Of a DNA stretch of 64,000 nt, positions 12,349 through 24,379 are shown one piece after another. The notes below the pieces were generated by a model. The model worked only from the letters and a program-made list of their open reading frames with translations, ran no database searches and was not told where the DNA came from. This DNA is from Nymphaea colorata. Taxonomy: Eukaryota; Streptophyta; Magnoliopsida; Nymphaeales; Nymphaeaceae. How positions within the stretch are numbered: position 1 is the stretch's first letter; the number at the start of each line of letters is the position of its first letter. The translations under genes were made by a program, and so were the position numbers. Location: contig NC_045150.1 of assembly GCF_008831285.2 (NCBI RefSeq), positions 6,894,001 through 6,958,000 on the forward strand, written 5' to 3'.

Positions 12349-14114
12349 ATTACATGATAAAACAAATGACAAAAGAAAATATATATAACTAATAAAAATA
12401 AATTTTTTCTCAATAAAAAACTCACATATGACAAAAGAAAATATTTCAAAAAACATATTAAAAATACAAACAAATAGAAATATTCACTCTTTCTTTTTCT
12501 CTCTCTTACATGAGAGACTTAAAATCGATATATAATAAAAAACAACATAATATGTAAAAAAACATCTAAGCTAACAAAAAGTACTATCTCGCTCTTTCTA
12601 TCTCTACAAATACAAGCAACCTAAAATTTACCAACCACCATAATATTCTCCGTCTTTTCTCATTCTTGTTTTCTCTCTTTCTCTCTCTCCTATAAATGAC
12701 AAAATCCATATATTACAAAAGAAAACATCATCCAATTAAGCTTTCAATTGAAGAGTAAGCTTTCAATTTGTTAAATACAAACCATACAAAAATATTTAGA
12801 TACAAACTTTTAGAAACAACCAAATGCATGATAGTTATATGACTAAAAAGAAAATTTTTCATATTCTTAGTGAAGTTCATGACTTGAAAATAATGACGAT
12901 TCATATGTAATCAAAGCAGCCACCAGCACCATAAAATAATGCTCGTCCATTGCATGTTCACCTTGATCCTTGCATTTCAACAACAATTTATGTGAATATT
13001 AGTGCTAATACAGTATACACTAATAAAGAAGAAAACATATAAAAGTAGACTTAACATTGACAATAAACAAACATTGAAATAAACTGCTATTTCACTATAA
13101 TATGTTAATAAAATTGATATATTATAGTGAATTACTTCTAAATTACAAAAAAAGGAGAAAGCCGTGATTCACCCTCAGCTCCTTCTTGCTCCTCTTCTTC
13201 TCCATCTCCACAGCTTTAAAGCCACTCTTGCTTTCTTTCCAAACGAGGAAAACTTTCACAGTAAAGCCAATATTTCGTCAAATCTGTAAATTTTGAAAAA
13301 TATGTCAAGAAGCCATATTGAATGCATAGAAGAAACCTTTTCCCATATAGAACACAATTCATTGCCAACCATTGCAAAACGAAGTCAACTTTAAAAATGG
13401 ATAAAAGGATAAACAAAGCAAAGCATGGTGTCAACCCCTCACCACATACATGGAAATCAAAGAGTTCCAAGGTACCAAATCCCGGTCAGACATTTTCCCG
13501 AACATTTGGTGTGTAACTCGCAAGTCCCTCTTTTTGCTGTATGGAATCAAAAGCATTGCCTTTAATTCCTCATCTCATCAGCAGTGAATAAACAAAGATC
13601 AGACTTTGTAATACATCCACCACTGTTAGTTTACCTACTTTCCAATCAATCCGCACTTCATCCAAGCACCTAAACAGCATTGCCTCTGAGATCCTACGGG
13701 ACGTTTCATGTATTATGATGAATAGGGACTGTGCATAGAAGAAGAATTGATTGGCAAGGATGCAGCATTAGAAACCATAACCGGTAGGTCCTACTGTCAA
13801 TGGAAAAACAACAACAAAATTTTTCGTTTTCTTATTGTTTCACTATTTTCCCTTTTTTTTCGATCGCACACAGAAAGCACTCTTTCCCACTCTCTACTCT
13901 AACAAAAGGAGGAAGAAGAAGAATAAAACAACTCTTCTCATTTTCTTAGAAGCGTTGCAATGGAGAGGCACCTCTGTCAGCTCCAAATAAATTCAGTAGA
14001 TGTTCAGGCTTCATTCTGTACAATGCGGACCCTCATCCACTTGAGCTGTTTGGGGTTCCTCCTGTGCAGGGACTCGGCCACCTTAAGGAGGATTTGCCAA
14101 TCTGGAGGCTCCCT

Positions 14115-14116
<2 letters not shown>

Positions 14117-14163
<47 letters not shown>
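14117..14163. repeat. (TC)n microsatellite
   Basis: About 23 perfect TC units, upstream of the nested retroelements. It creates spurious Ser-Leu open frames on both strands. Confidence 0.95.
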
Positions 14164-14166
<3 letters not shown>

Positions 14167-14249
14167 CTTTCTCGATTACCCATCTTCCCTTCTTGTGATT
14201 TGTGCATTTGTGACCAGCTCTAATCCGGCTCGGGCACAAAACTTTTGAT

Positions 14250-15024
14250 GCATCAATAATTCTGGAGAAAATAAGTGAGCTGATGAAAAACATGGAAACT
14301 AACAAGAAGCCATGGCCGCCTCAACCAGTGTTCATGCAGATCAGAGAGGTACGTCATCTAATTATTGGATAATAGATTCAGGGTCTAGTGGTCATCTGAC
14401 AATGGAACGTGATTTGCTAAGTAACCTTTCTGAGCATGTTGTAAATAACTCTTACAATAGCCGATGGGTCGTCTATGCATGTTCAGGGTATTGGTGAGAT
14501 ATCCTTTTTAGAGTGGTCACATAACTCTAAGGTTCATATGCCTGGTCTCTCTTTGAATATGTTGTCAGTCTCCAAAATCACAAAAGATCTCACTTGTCAA
14601 ATTATTTTTTCTCCTACAAACGCAGTGATTTAGGAACTTGTGACGGATATGACGATTGGTGAGGGATCTCTATGTCATGATCTCTACGTATTGGAGAACA
14701 AGAGCCTAGCAGTGACGGCAAAGACTAAAACTAATGGAAATCTCTAGCAGAAACACCTAGGGCACTGTCTAGTCGACCTATGAAAATTTTGGATGCCTGG
14801 TCTATATTTTGATTCTTGTTTTTGTGATATTTGCAAATTTGCTAAGATGCTTAGATAGTGATTCTGAAAATAAATGCTTCTGCACATTTGAATCAGTACA
14901 GTCTGATGTTTGGGGTCCTGCTGTTATAGCTATTATTTTGACATCTATTGACGATTCTCTGAAGTTAAATGGCTCTATTTGTTGAAACCCAAGGATGAAG
15001 CGTTTTCCAAGTTCTGTAAGTTTT
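14250..15024 (+). mobile_element. Ty1/copia fragment A: protease to integrase start, degraded
   Basis: The aspartic protease motif WIIDSGSSGHLT is encoded near 14367-14402. It is followed, through several stops and frame changes, by VHMPGLSLNMLSVSKI, a LGH motif of the GAG-pre-integrase region, CFCDICKFAK, and an integrase-core stretch WLYLLKPKDEAFSKFCKF ending at 15024. The reading stops there because a gypsy LTR begins at 15025. Confidence 0.75.
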
Positions 15025-15280
15025 TGTTAGGCATCTGTTTGACTTGAGTGTTTGCGTGTTTGCTGTTTCTAAGTTGAATAACGAAATGGGTTAGTGGGTC
15101 AGCAAATGGATCCAGTACACGTGTCCAGGGAGATAATTAGAGAGCTTAATCCAACCCACTTAGGGATTGTATGAAGTCATCGCAAGGATTAAACCCTAAT
15201 AGAAATGAATTTTACTGTTTCGTGTGAGGGCTGGGCTTTCATCAAAAGTTGGTGTGTGTGAGTTAGCGTGAAGTCTCACA
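15025..15280 (+). mobile_element. 5' LTR of Ty3/gypsy-like element B
   Basis: About 256 bp from TGTTAGGCAT to GTCTCACA, followed by a primer-binding-like stretch TTTGGCATCAGAAC and then the gag ATG at 15304. It begins exactly where the copia A integrase reading is broken. The right-hand LTR is absent. Confidence 0.6.
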
Positions 15281-15303
15281 TTTGGCATCAGAACGTAGGT
15301 TCA

Positions 15304-16565
15304 TGGCCGCATCTAGCAAGGTGATATCGAAGGATGTCATGGCTGCCATGGAATCCCATCAAGAACGCCTAGAGGAAACAATGGAGATCATGAACCGTCA
15401 TCTGCAGGCAGTCGAACATTAGAACAAGGAGGCGGAAGCTAGGATGCAGACGTTCTTGGCAGAGCATTCCTCGTTGATGTCCATGGCAGAGCATTCCTCG
15501 TTGATGTCCTTGATGCGGGAGATGCTGAAACTAGGCAAGGGAACCAGATCAACCAGCACCGATCGCACGGAGGCTGCCGACGGTGAGATGCGACCTCCTT
15601 CGTCTTCATTCCCACCTTCAATTCTGCCACCGCATCCATCTCCTCCACGGTCAATAGGAAGCACACTAATGACCTCACCGGCCGTTGGGGACAGAGGACT
15701 AGGTCCCTTGCCGTGGAAGCAGCTGCGTATGGATTTTCCCCGCTTCTCCGGTGAAGATCCACTAAGTTGGATCTTCAAGGCAGAACAATTCTTTGATTGT
15801 AGTAACATCGAAGGAGATAAGAGGGTCAGCCACGCCGCAATGCACTTTGAAGGAGCCGCCATCAGGTGGTATAGGTGGCTCATGACGCAGCAGGGGAGGA
15901 CGACGTGGCCAGGACTGATCGACACGATGAGGGCTCGGTTTGGACCGTCAGCATATCTAGACTATAACGTCGAGCTGATGAAAATTAGACAAAAAGGCAT
16001 CGTGGTTGAGTACCAAGAGTGCTTTGAGGACCTCAGCAATATGGTTTGTGGATGAACATTAAACGCCCTGATAGGAGCGTTTGTCGGGGGACTGCAGGAT
16101 GATCTACGTATTGAGGTTCAGGCGACGAAGCCTAGAAACCTATCTAAATGCTTTGAGTTAGCTCGACTGGTAGAGGAAAAGCAACACAGATTGAGCTATA
16201 GCAATCGGATTTTATATCCAGAGTGAAACCCGCATCAACCGACGACCTCGCGTATCGATGCAACTGAAGCGCCCGCAGCTAATCAAAAACGAACCAAATG
16301 GGATGCCAAGTGGTCCGTCGCCTTACGCCAGAACAGATCAAGGAGAAGCATTGTCGGGGAGTTTGCTTCCATTGTGACTAACCGTGGACACCTGGCCATA
16401 CCTGTCGAAAACTTCACATGTATCTAGTGGAAGAAGACGATGAACCACCAGATGAGTTTGAGGGACAGAGGGAGGAAATGATCCAGCGACAGTCATGGAG
16501 GAGGCTGCAGAGATCACCGATGGGAGTCCCTAAAATCTCTCTCCATGCTCTGGCAGGGGACGAGG
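15304..16565 (+). mobile_element. Gypsy element B: gag region, degraded and interrupted
   Basis: The best open part (15444-16055) encodes a retrotransposon gag domain: LRMDFPRFSGEDPLSWIFKA, FFDCSNIEGDKRV, HFEGAAIRWYRW. After a stop, the frame continues as GGLQDDLRIEVQATKPRNL. A zinc-knuckle-like CFHCD..WTPGHTC follows near 16367-16410, then the linker that precedes the protease (KISLHALAG). Near its N-terminus a 27-bp in-frame duplication repeats AEHSSLMSM. The sequence is cut at 16565 by another LTR. No protease, RT or integrase of this element remains. Confidence 0.75.
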
Positions 16566-16851
16566 TGTTAGCGTATGGGCCTATGGGGATCGGGTCTGTT
16601 CAGACCCGATCCATTCTCTTTATAACCACACGCCTAAAGTTACTAGGCGGTGGCTCTCTTCTAATATTTTATAATTTTATGTACAAATCTGTTGTAACCT
16701 ATTAGGGTTATTGATTAATTAAAAGATCAAGGAACGCAGGGCTGTGTTAAGCCGGCTGCTCCCTTTCCTCCATCGTCTTCTTTCATCCTCTCCTTTCAAT
16801 ATATCTGATTTGCATACGAAGAGGCGCGAGTTCTTTGTGAAGATTCTTACA
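16566..16851 (+). mobile_element. 5' LTR and primer-binding site of Ty1/copia element C
   Basis: About 286 bp from TGTTAGCG to TTCTTACA. TGGTACCAGAGCC at 16852-16864 follows directly; it is one change from the initiator-Met-tRNA primer site TGGTATCAGAGC common in plant copia elements. The five bases before the LTR, CGAGG, are the likely target site; the partner copy cannot be checked because the 3' end is gone. Confidence 0.7.
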
Positions 16852-17104
16852 TGGTACCAGAGCCAGGTTGCATCGTCCTCCGGTGAGTGATTTCAGTTTG
16901 ATGTGATTATCCCTAATCTGCCCTAAATTCTTTCCTTTCTGGCGTGGTTATCCCTCTTTTCAGTTTCTGTCCTAAATCTTGCGTGATTTGCCCTAATTGA
17001 TTTGCCCTAATCGTTTTGCCATAATTTCTCATCGTTTTGCGCTAATTTCTGTCATTGCCCTAAATCTTGCTCGTGTGGTCTGCCCTAATCACTTTTATTC
17101 AATT

Positions 17105-18650
17105 ATGGATCAGCCGACTCCCTCTCTTCTATCTTCTAGCTTTCTCTCCCAACTTATTTCTCAAAAGTTGCATCATAGTAACTATTTGACTTGGAAACGT
17201 CAAATAGTCCTTTTTATTAAAAGTCATAGACTCTACGGGCATATCGATGGGACCACTCCAACACCTCCTATGTATATTGACCGTGAAGTGAAGAAGACCG
17301 TAGTGGGAGATCAAGCTGTTGGGGCTGCGGCTGTGAGTGAAATCAGATTTGAATATGAAACCATTACTGAAAATAATCCTGAGTATGAAGTTTGGCTGGC
17401 TCACGACCAGTCCCTTGTTGCCTATATTACTTCTACTTTGTCAGAGGAAGTATTAGGAGGTATTGATGATGATTTAACAACCCTAGAGTTGTGGTCTACC
17501 CATGCCACCACGTATTCTCAAGTATCCGAAGCACGTGTTCTGCAGTTAAGAAGGCAATTTCAGGACATCAAGCGTGAGAAGCGTACTGTCTTGGAATATT
17601 TGAATGAAATTAAAAGTGTAAGTGATCAACTTGCTGCCATTGGACATCCCGTCAGTGACAAAGACAAAGTGCAACAAGCCTTGAGTGGACTGGGAACAGA
17701 TTTTGATATTTTTTGCACAGCCTTGGAAGTCCTACCTGTTCTTCCATCTTTCGAAGATCTCAAGGCTAAGTTATTCCAACACGAAGCTAGTCGTGTTCAG
17801 CGACAGAATTGGATTCCTTCCAACAGTCACAATGTACTGATCACAGGGACACATGCAAGGGAATCGCACTCGTACTTGGACTCCTCAGGCAGGAATGGGA
17901 AGAGGGATTCTCCCAACACCATAGGGCATGAATACTTCTGCCACATCTAGAAGGGTTCCGACTTGTTTCTATTGCAACAAGAGGGGACATGTAAAGTCAG
18001 AATGTTGGTACAATCCGCAGAACAAAAATAATCAAATTAGACATGAGAACAAGGCAGCAGCAGGGTCAGCTTCATCATCATCTGGCTCAAATCAGACATC
18101 TAATGTTTCAGCAGACGTACAGCAACTCCTCATGACAGCCCTGTCTAAGCTTCATTTGAAACAAAACGAGCAAGGAGAATGGTATGTGGACTCTGGAGCA
18201 GCAGCTCATATTACTGGTGACGCAGGTAATCTCTCTAGTGCTCTCCCTTACTTAGATAAAGGCTCAGTTGTCACGGGAGATGGTTCCCATCACACAATAT
18301 CACACATTGGAAATGTACAAATTTCTATGGGCTCTTCTTCGATTCCATTAAAGAATGTTCTTGTTGTTTCAAGTGTCAAGAAAAATATTATTTCAGTGTC
18401 CAAGCTTATTGATGATACTCAATCCTCTGTTGAATTCACACCCTCTTCTGTTTATGTCAAGGATGCTCGAACCAAGAAGACATTCGCTGAGGGCACTCGC
18501 AAAGGAGATATGTATGTCCTTGAAGGAGCTCCACAAATGTCAAAACCTCACTCTTCCGATTCATGTTTTCCAAGTCATAGTGAAGTTAATGTCACAGAGT
18601 ATAATAAGCCATCCATTTGGCATGGTCAGTTAGCTCATTGTTCTGACTAG
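17105..18650 (+). mobile_element. Ty1/copia element C: gag, zinc knuckle and protease; truncated
   Basis: Gag (from MDQPTPSLLSSSFLSQLISQ at 17105) is open to 17950 with the typical LHHSNYLTWKRQI, RVLQLRRQFQDIKREKRTVL and LSGLGTDFDIF. The frame then shifts and continues from about 17928 with a CCHC knuckle (CFYCNKRGHVKSEC), the protease motif WYVDSGAAAHITG and a GAG-pre-integrase start (IWHGQLAHCSD). A stop follows at 18648-18650. Integrase, RT, RNase H and the 3' LTR are missing. It is the best preserved of the three nested layers. Confidence 0.85.
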
Positions 18651-20612
18651 TACAGTATAAGACACCATTGATAAACATCATATTCCTTACCTTCCCTCTC
18701 CTCTCTTACACATCTTAATCTTAGCAGGTAAAAAGAATTAATGCAGATAAGAATCAGCTACAACTGAGTCCATCTATTCCACCATAAATAGGATAAACCC
18801 AACTTTACAGTGAACATGATTCAACTACAAAATGCAAAGAATGAACAATCAACAAATACAAGAAACAAACAACAAAGCAAGAGGATGTCTGCTCTGCTTT
18901 AGGTTAACTTATTGGTGAAGGTGGAGGAAGCCAACCTGACCACTTGTTCCAGTATGTATGGGAAAGTTTGATAACAAACAAATTGTAAACCATCATCTAC
19001 ATTTGTCATTTGATTTCAGAAGCTTCCATAGTTTCCACCGCCACATCTATTTAATGTTCCTTACTTAATGATAGGAAAAAATCATGGTGTCATAGTTACT
19101 ATTAAGCAAAAGGAGGATGCTATGTGCCTAGATCTGACCATATAGAAATCTCGACCTCTTTATTTCTCCCTCTACATTTTGAGACATCAAATATTCAAAT
19201 TGAAAAAACCTTTTACAGTTGCAATTTCAAGTTTTTCTTAGGTTACACTAAAAGAAGCTGCTTTTGAATGCATTAGTGTAAGGCTATAACTTTCATCCTC
19301 TAAGTTGGGCCCCCCGACTTTGAAATTGGATTCTGTTTCTTTGCAGTTATAGTTGTTTCTTTTATGTGTCTTCAAAATGTGTGCTCTCTGGAGTATTCTA
19401 TTTTTTCACCCAAACTGCAACAGTATCAATTCATATGCTCTACATGAGGAAACAGTGCACCCAATCAAGCAATGAACAAAAGAACTTTTAAAAGATTCTA
19501 GATCTGAAAATGAATTTTGTGAACCATTCCATCAAACGAAAATGTTGTATAATGAAAGCTAAGAACTTTTTGAATTAATCCCAAAAAAATATCAATAATG
19601 GGAAGAGCAAGATGCTGGAAATATTAAAAGCCACAAAAAAAAAAGATAATCCTAATCTCATGATCATCAGTGTAGCTCAGAAGCAACTCCATTAAAAAAA
19701 ATGCAGAGCTAAAAAGTTGTCACAACCATACTTCCTATGTAATGTCAAGTAGCACCACAGTTCATACCCGAACAACACCAACTCATGCAATTCCTAATCT
19801 AGAAAAACATCCACTATGATAGATAATACTGATGTTGCCATCAGAATTTGGCCATGAGAAAAGGAAAGAACCATCTTGAGGCTGCATGGCATTAACAAAG
19901 CAAAAGTTTGTTTGCATACATGATATAAGCTCAAGACATTCATCAAACGGCCAGCAGAATTATTTTAAACTTGAATCTTTCATCGAGATATGATATGAAG
20001 TGTCATCCTTTCACGAGCAATACTTAATGCCAAACAGAAAACAAAACAGAAATAACTGAGATATCAGATAAGTTTATTCAAGGAAACTAGAAAGGCAGTG
20101 TTCCATTTTCTCACTATCCCTATATAAATTAAATTAATGGTGGATAGGAACATAAACAGAGATACACATTTGTTACTAAAATGAGCAAGTTTGGGCAGGT
20201 AGAAATATCAATTTCCATGAGACACTCAGCAGTCTCCTGTACCTGCTCTAAACCCTGGTTAATGGTTATCATGAATACCATCAAAATGTATATGTGTAAT
20301 CTTTTCCAACTTCTTTAACGGATCACAGCAGACCTAATGAATATCAACTGGCCACATCATTTGGTCCTAAACCATTTAATAACAATCAAAAGCCAAGAGA
20401 TTCTGATACCGCTTGCTGTTATCTAAATACGCAAACAACTGGGGGCCAAAGAAAAAGGGCATGCCACTATGAAGGATCCACAGATTCGTGAAGAAAGAAG
20501 AAGAAAATGCAAATATTCAAAAGTGTTGCATCTAAATTCTTGCAGCAAAACAAATCATGCTTTTTGAAGTCCTTTCCATCGTGCGGTTGAAACTGAGTTT
20601 CTGAAAAACCCA

Positions 20613-20760
20613 CCTTCGACGGGGCGAACCTTCGACGGGGCGAAATGATCCGCTTGACGGCAGTCGGCAGCGGCGGTGATGATGGCGAGGCAGTGACGGT
20701 GATGGCGAGGCAGTGACGGCAAGGCGGCAGTCGGCAGTCGGCAGTCGGCACTCGGCAGTC
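20613..20760. repeat. GC-rich minisatellite cluster
   Basis: Three different tandem arrays lie side by side: a 16-bp unit CCTTCGACGGGGCGAA twice (20613-20644), a 20-bp unit GATGGCGAGGCAGTGACGGY twice (20681-20720), and a 7-bp unit GGCAGTC five times with one change (20726-20760). The surrounding DNA is AT-rich. Confidence 0.9.
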
Positions 20761-21066
20761 GCACAGCCGATGGGCGACGGGGAGGAGGCAGTCGCAGTCT
20801 CGCAAAGCTGCAGAGGAGAACGACGGGCTCACGGGGAGAATGAAATACGAATGTTGAAATGAAAAACTTGAAAGTTGAAACCCCAAGTCCCTAACCTAAA
20901 TTATCTCTTTAAAAAAAAAAAAAAATAGTTACCGTCGGGCTTCTCGGGCCCTCGACGGGCATAGTTTCAAGCCCGAGCCCGACCAGTTAAAGTACCAGGT
21001 CGAGCCTGGTCCAATAAGACGTCGGGTCAAGTATAGGGTACCCGGCAGTGGCCAGAGGCTTAATAT

Positions 21067-21275
21067 TCCCTACCACCTTTTGTGGAAAGCCGGTGTCTTG
21101 AGTTGTGCTTATGAAGCACCATCTTAATCGACCATGCGTGAATGAAGTTCAATCCAGCGAGGAGCTGGTTCTACCGTGGACCGACGTAGGCCATTAAGGC
21201 TGAACAACGTTAGTTATGTGTGTTTCGCCTCTTTTCTCTAGTTTTTTCATTGTCTCATATTTAGTTGCTTCATTA
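21067..21275 (+). mobile_element. Solo or partial copia LTR, same family as the one at 11.5 kb
   Basis: It shares TACCACCTTTTGTGGAAAGCC, TTCAATCCAGCG, GTTCTACCGTG, ACGTAGGCCATTA and TGTGTGTTTCGCCTCTTTTCT, in the same order, with 11545-11680. It has an extra internal block (about 21098-21150). No gag follows. Confidence 0.55.
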
Positions 21276-22180
21276 TCTCTCCTCCAGCCCCATGCCTAAG
21301 TGCAGTCACTGCCTTCCAAGATGAGTCCTTGAGCCCCCTCTCGTATGACATGTTCCTCCATTGACTAAGTGTGGTTCTCAAGGTAAAATATTCAATTTTA
21401 ATACCAACATTTCCATCACTCCATGAGAGTTTTTGTCACGTCAATTGTAAAACAGCGTTCAAGATGCCAAACCAACAAGAACCTCAGTTGGACAGTCTGG
21501 CCAAGAGACAGAGAGGAAACGATGAATATGCCTAACCAGCAAATCATCTTATTGATGTCTTAAAAAAAAAAGTTAATTAAACCGTAACGGAGTAATTGGG
21601 AGCAGAATCGCAGAAACAAATAATAAAAGACAAAATTAAAACCAGCATAGACAGCCATTAAATGTCGTGAAAATGCATAACTGCATATAGCAAATGAATG
21701 TCCTACTATTTTCTGCCAAACAAATGAACGCCCTAAATCCATCGAATGAATAAAAAGCCTTACCGTCAAACCCTTACGAGCAAGGGAGGAAAAGCGGAAG
21801 AATTTGTAGGCGCAAGGACGAACAATGCCCTAACGACATCCATGCAATAATCAAGAACAGTAGGAATGATTGAATCGGATGATGATTCTCCCTCTGATCA
21901 CTAAACGAGAAAAATAAAAATAATAAGTAATTGCCCCACTAGAAAACCTTAAGTAGAGTTAGAAAATAGGAACCTAGTTCTCAAACGAGAGATGCCGGAA
22001 AGATTAACAGCTATGGGACATGGTTTTTCTTCACATCATCGCCTCACTGAATAACAAACACGGAAAAAAGAATCCGATCAACGGCCCAGACCCAGAGAAA
22101 ATCACGGGAAAGACAAAGCAAAATAAAAGAAATGCGCTATGTGCGGCAAATTTGAGCCTGGCTCTGAAGTCTTCCTCCCG

Positions 22181-22204
22181 ACCGCCAAAAACTTTCGCGC
22201 CAAA
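22181..22204 (-). promoter_or_regulatory. Two adjacent E2F-like sites
   Basis: On the minus strand TTTGGCGCGAAA (22204-22193) is followed by TTTTGGCGG (22190-22182). Both fit the E2F consensus TTTSSCGS, and plant S-phase and DNA-repair genes often carry such pairs near the transcription start. Confidence 0.5.
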
Positions 22205-22555
22205 TAAAATCGCGCGGACATGATGGATACGGGTCGCGGGTTGTTGGTATAAAACGTTGAACTCCATATACCCGCAGCAAAATCCATGGGTAATTGAAAA
22301 TAAATTTTATATCTTACGCTTATGCTTTACCTTATGATTTACGAGCACAATAATTAAAAAGGCCTCATGCTTATGCTTTAATTTGTGCCACTATGTATAA
22401 ATAAGCAATTTTTTTAAAGTGTCAACACGAAAATAAAGATTTTCCTGATGCTATTGGCTCTGCCACTGAATAGTGACGAGTCAAACGAATTGATTCTTCA
22501 ACTGCCTCTCATGTCACCTAAATCTACCATAAATTTTTTCACAGATTTAGATGTC

Positions 22556-22740
22556 AATAACAGCACATGAGCCGAGTTGAGCTCGAGCTTGGTCGGTTCG
22601 AGTCGACCCATATAATGTTTGGCTCAATCTCAAGTCAAGCTATATAAGGTCAGCTAGAGCTCAACTTGATAGACCCAACCCTGCTCGAGCTCCACTCGTT
22701 TAAGCTCATTTGCGAGTTCGCTCGACTTGTTGTACAACGT
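22556..22740. repeat. GAGCTCGAG-rich repeat, also at 34.18-34.46 kb and 34.98-35.22 kb
   Basis: GAGTTGAGCTCGAGCTTGG, GTTCGAGTCGA and CTGCTCGAGCTCCACTCG recur. The same vocabulary appears at 34180-34460 (CGAGTCGAGCCGAGG) and 34980-35220 (GAGTCGAGATCGAGTTGAAC). It is interspersed and non-coding. Confidence 0.45.
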
Positions 22741-23372
22741 AAATCTCAGGGGAGAGCCGTTGAACCCTATTCACGAGCTTCCGCAATGCAACTTGAATAA
22801 AAAAGCGGCCATGAAGAGTTTAGAGTCCATGACTGCTATGGCCTCTTGGGTTTAATATGATTTAGAAATTGAGTTCTACTTATCAGATCTCATTTGCCCA
22901 CTTCGTTTAAAGACAGATTTGGAAGATCTTATAGACGAACATGCACTTTTCAAATTGGTCTTTGCAAGTAACATGGAAGATTGAAATTTTCAAACCTAAA
23001 GAGCTACAAGCAATACTGACTTTGCATACAATTTTTCCTAACTACTAATAACAGATATCAAATCCAACCATCTCTTTATTGGTTGGAATTCAGTTCATTG
23101 TACCACCAACATCCTTTGGAAAAGGATAGTGGTAGAGATCATCAGAGTTGACAATGATAATTAAAAAAGCCAAGCGACATTTTGGACTCGAAATATTGCT
23201 ATGAACATAGTTGTTGTTAGGTGGTTGATCACACTGGTCTGACTCAACGGAATCCAAATTTAGCTCGAGTTCTTTGAGTATTCAATCCCTGATTAAATTT
23301 GGCATTAAGGATTTCATTCGCCACAACTCCTTTGGATTCTAGTGATGTTGTTATACAATATGATCAGAGCAG

Positions 23373-23545
23373 GGCGGAGCCAGACAATTTGGTTATGGAG
23401 CATTAGTTATATAATTTCAAATTTTTGAAGGCGCATTTGTGTGCAAATGAGAAAAACTGCCATAAAATTTCAATATAAAAATGAATACCTCCTGTAGGCC
23501 TGTGTGGGCAATTGACCACACCTGTCTCCGCCCCTAGAGCAAGCA
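23373..23545. mobile_element. MITE-like element, GGGCGGAGNCAG ends
   Basis: The left end GGGCGGAGCCAGACA and the right end CTGTCTCCGCCCC are inverted repeats. AGAGCA flanks both sides, in keeping with an hAT-like 8-bp target duplication that has drifted. Confidence 0.5.
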
Positions 23546-24379
23546 TGAAGTTGATAAAACGAAGTACAAGTACACAAGAGCTAAGCTGCGGGATCGAGGA
23601 TCAGGGGAAGGAGAAGGGGATGGGTTAGTACCCGTGTATTAGAGATAAAGGGAGACGAAAGAAAATATTAGCGACCAATTTGACATAATACAAAAAAATG
23701 AACGTAACTGGTTTTGCAACCTTCATTCAATGAGAAAATGGGATATATTCCAAATTATCCAAAACATGGGACTCAAAGCAATGACGAAAGGGAATCAAAG
23801 AAAGGAAAGAAACCAGATTCTAAATGGAAAATTCAATTACCAAAAGGTCCTTTCTGATTTTTGAAGAATGAGAGACAGGGTGATTGACCAAGCAAGATCT
23901 TTTTCTCATATTATAAAGATTATAATATAGTGATTTGATCCGCAACCGCATATTGTCTTCGGTAAAAAGTATAATATTTTTCATTCGCCATCATTCAAAA
24001 TGGAAAATGTTCGTCGTCCTTGACAAGAACTAAGCTGAGTGACATTAGCCTGACAATTATTCAAGTAAGTTCTCAGTTAGAATTTGTGTACAGAATCAAA
24101 TTTCATGATAGAAAGGTGAAAACAAATAATCTCTTGGTGGTCGATCTTTTGATGTGCTTTATAATTCAGAGTATGGTACTCATGTTTACCACAGTAAGTG
24201 GACGTTGGAACTTCCCAAATGCATGTATTAAATGAGCAATGTTATGTTAGTGTAATACATCAATGCTCCGAGCGATTTGTATGATGTCTATGGCAAGTTT
24301 AGTTTGAAACGGCAAAGAGAACCACAACGAAAATAGGCAAATTTTATGCCAAAATTAAAACGTCACGAGAACCAAATTT

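Larger units (their letters stand above)
12161..14249. other. Gene-free AT-rich sequence
   Basis: Microsatellites and a minus-strand frame at 13216-13470 without a recognisable domain. Nothing else supported. Confidence 0.5.
18899..22204 (-). other. Candidate unrecognised gene or pseudogene, minus strand
   Basis: I do not recognise the product. Going down the minus strand: two E2F-like sites near 22181-22204; a leader with short upstream ATGs; a possible first exon 21843-21778 (MDVVRALFVLAPTNSSAFPP..., donor GTAAGG); a 78-bp open exon 20254-20177 with AG and GT borders (GLEQVQETAECLMEIDIS...); a coding-like stretch about 19961-19830 (CLELISCMQTNFCFVNAMQP then QDGSFLFSWPNSDGNI, possible donor GTATTA); and a possible last exon 18996-18899 (DGLQFVCYQTFPYILEQVVR to TNKLT, stop TAA). 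Missing links: no good acceptor was found for the third piece, which has an in-frame TAA just upstream, and intermediate exons are not resolved. A copia LTR lies inside the span near 21.1 kb. A decayed copy would explain the gaps. Confidence 0.35.

Noticed and set aside
20400-20440. Possible minus-strand copia primer site (reverse of CTGATACC)
   Set aside because: Only a partial match and no LTR or gag around it.
20467-20886. 139-codon minus frame with Pro/Arg/Cys-rich content
   Set aside because: Produced by the GC-rich minisatellite cluster; it has no domain and its composition follows the repeat units.
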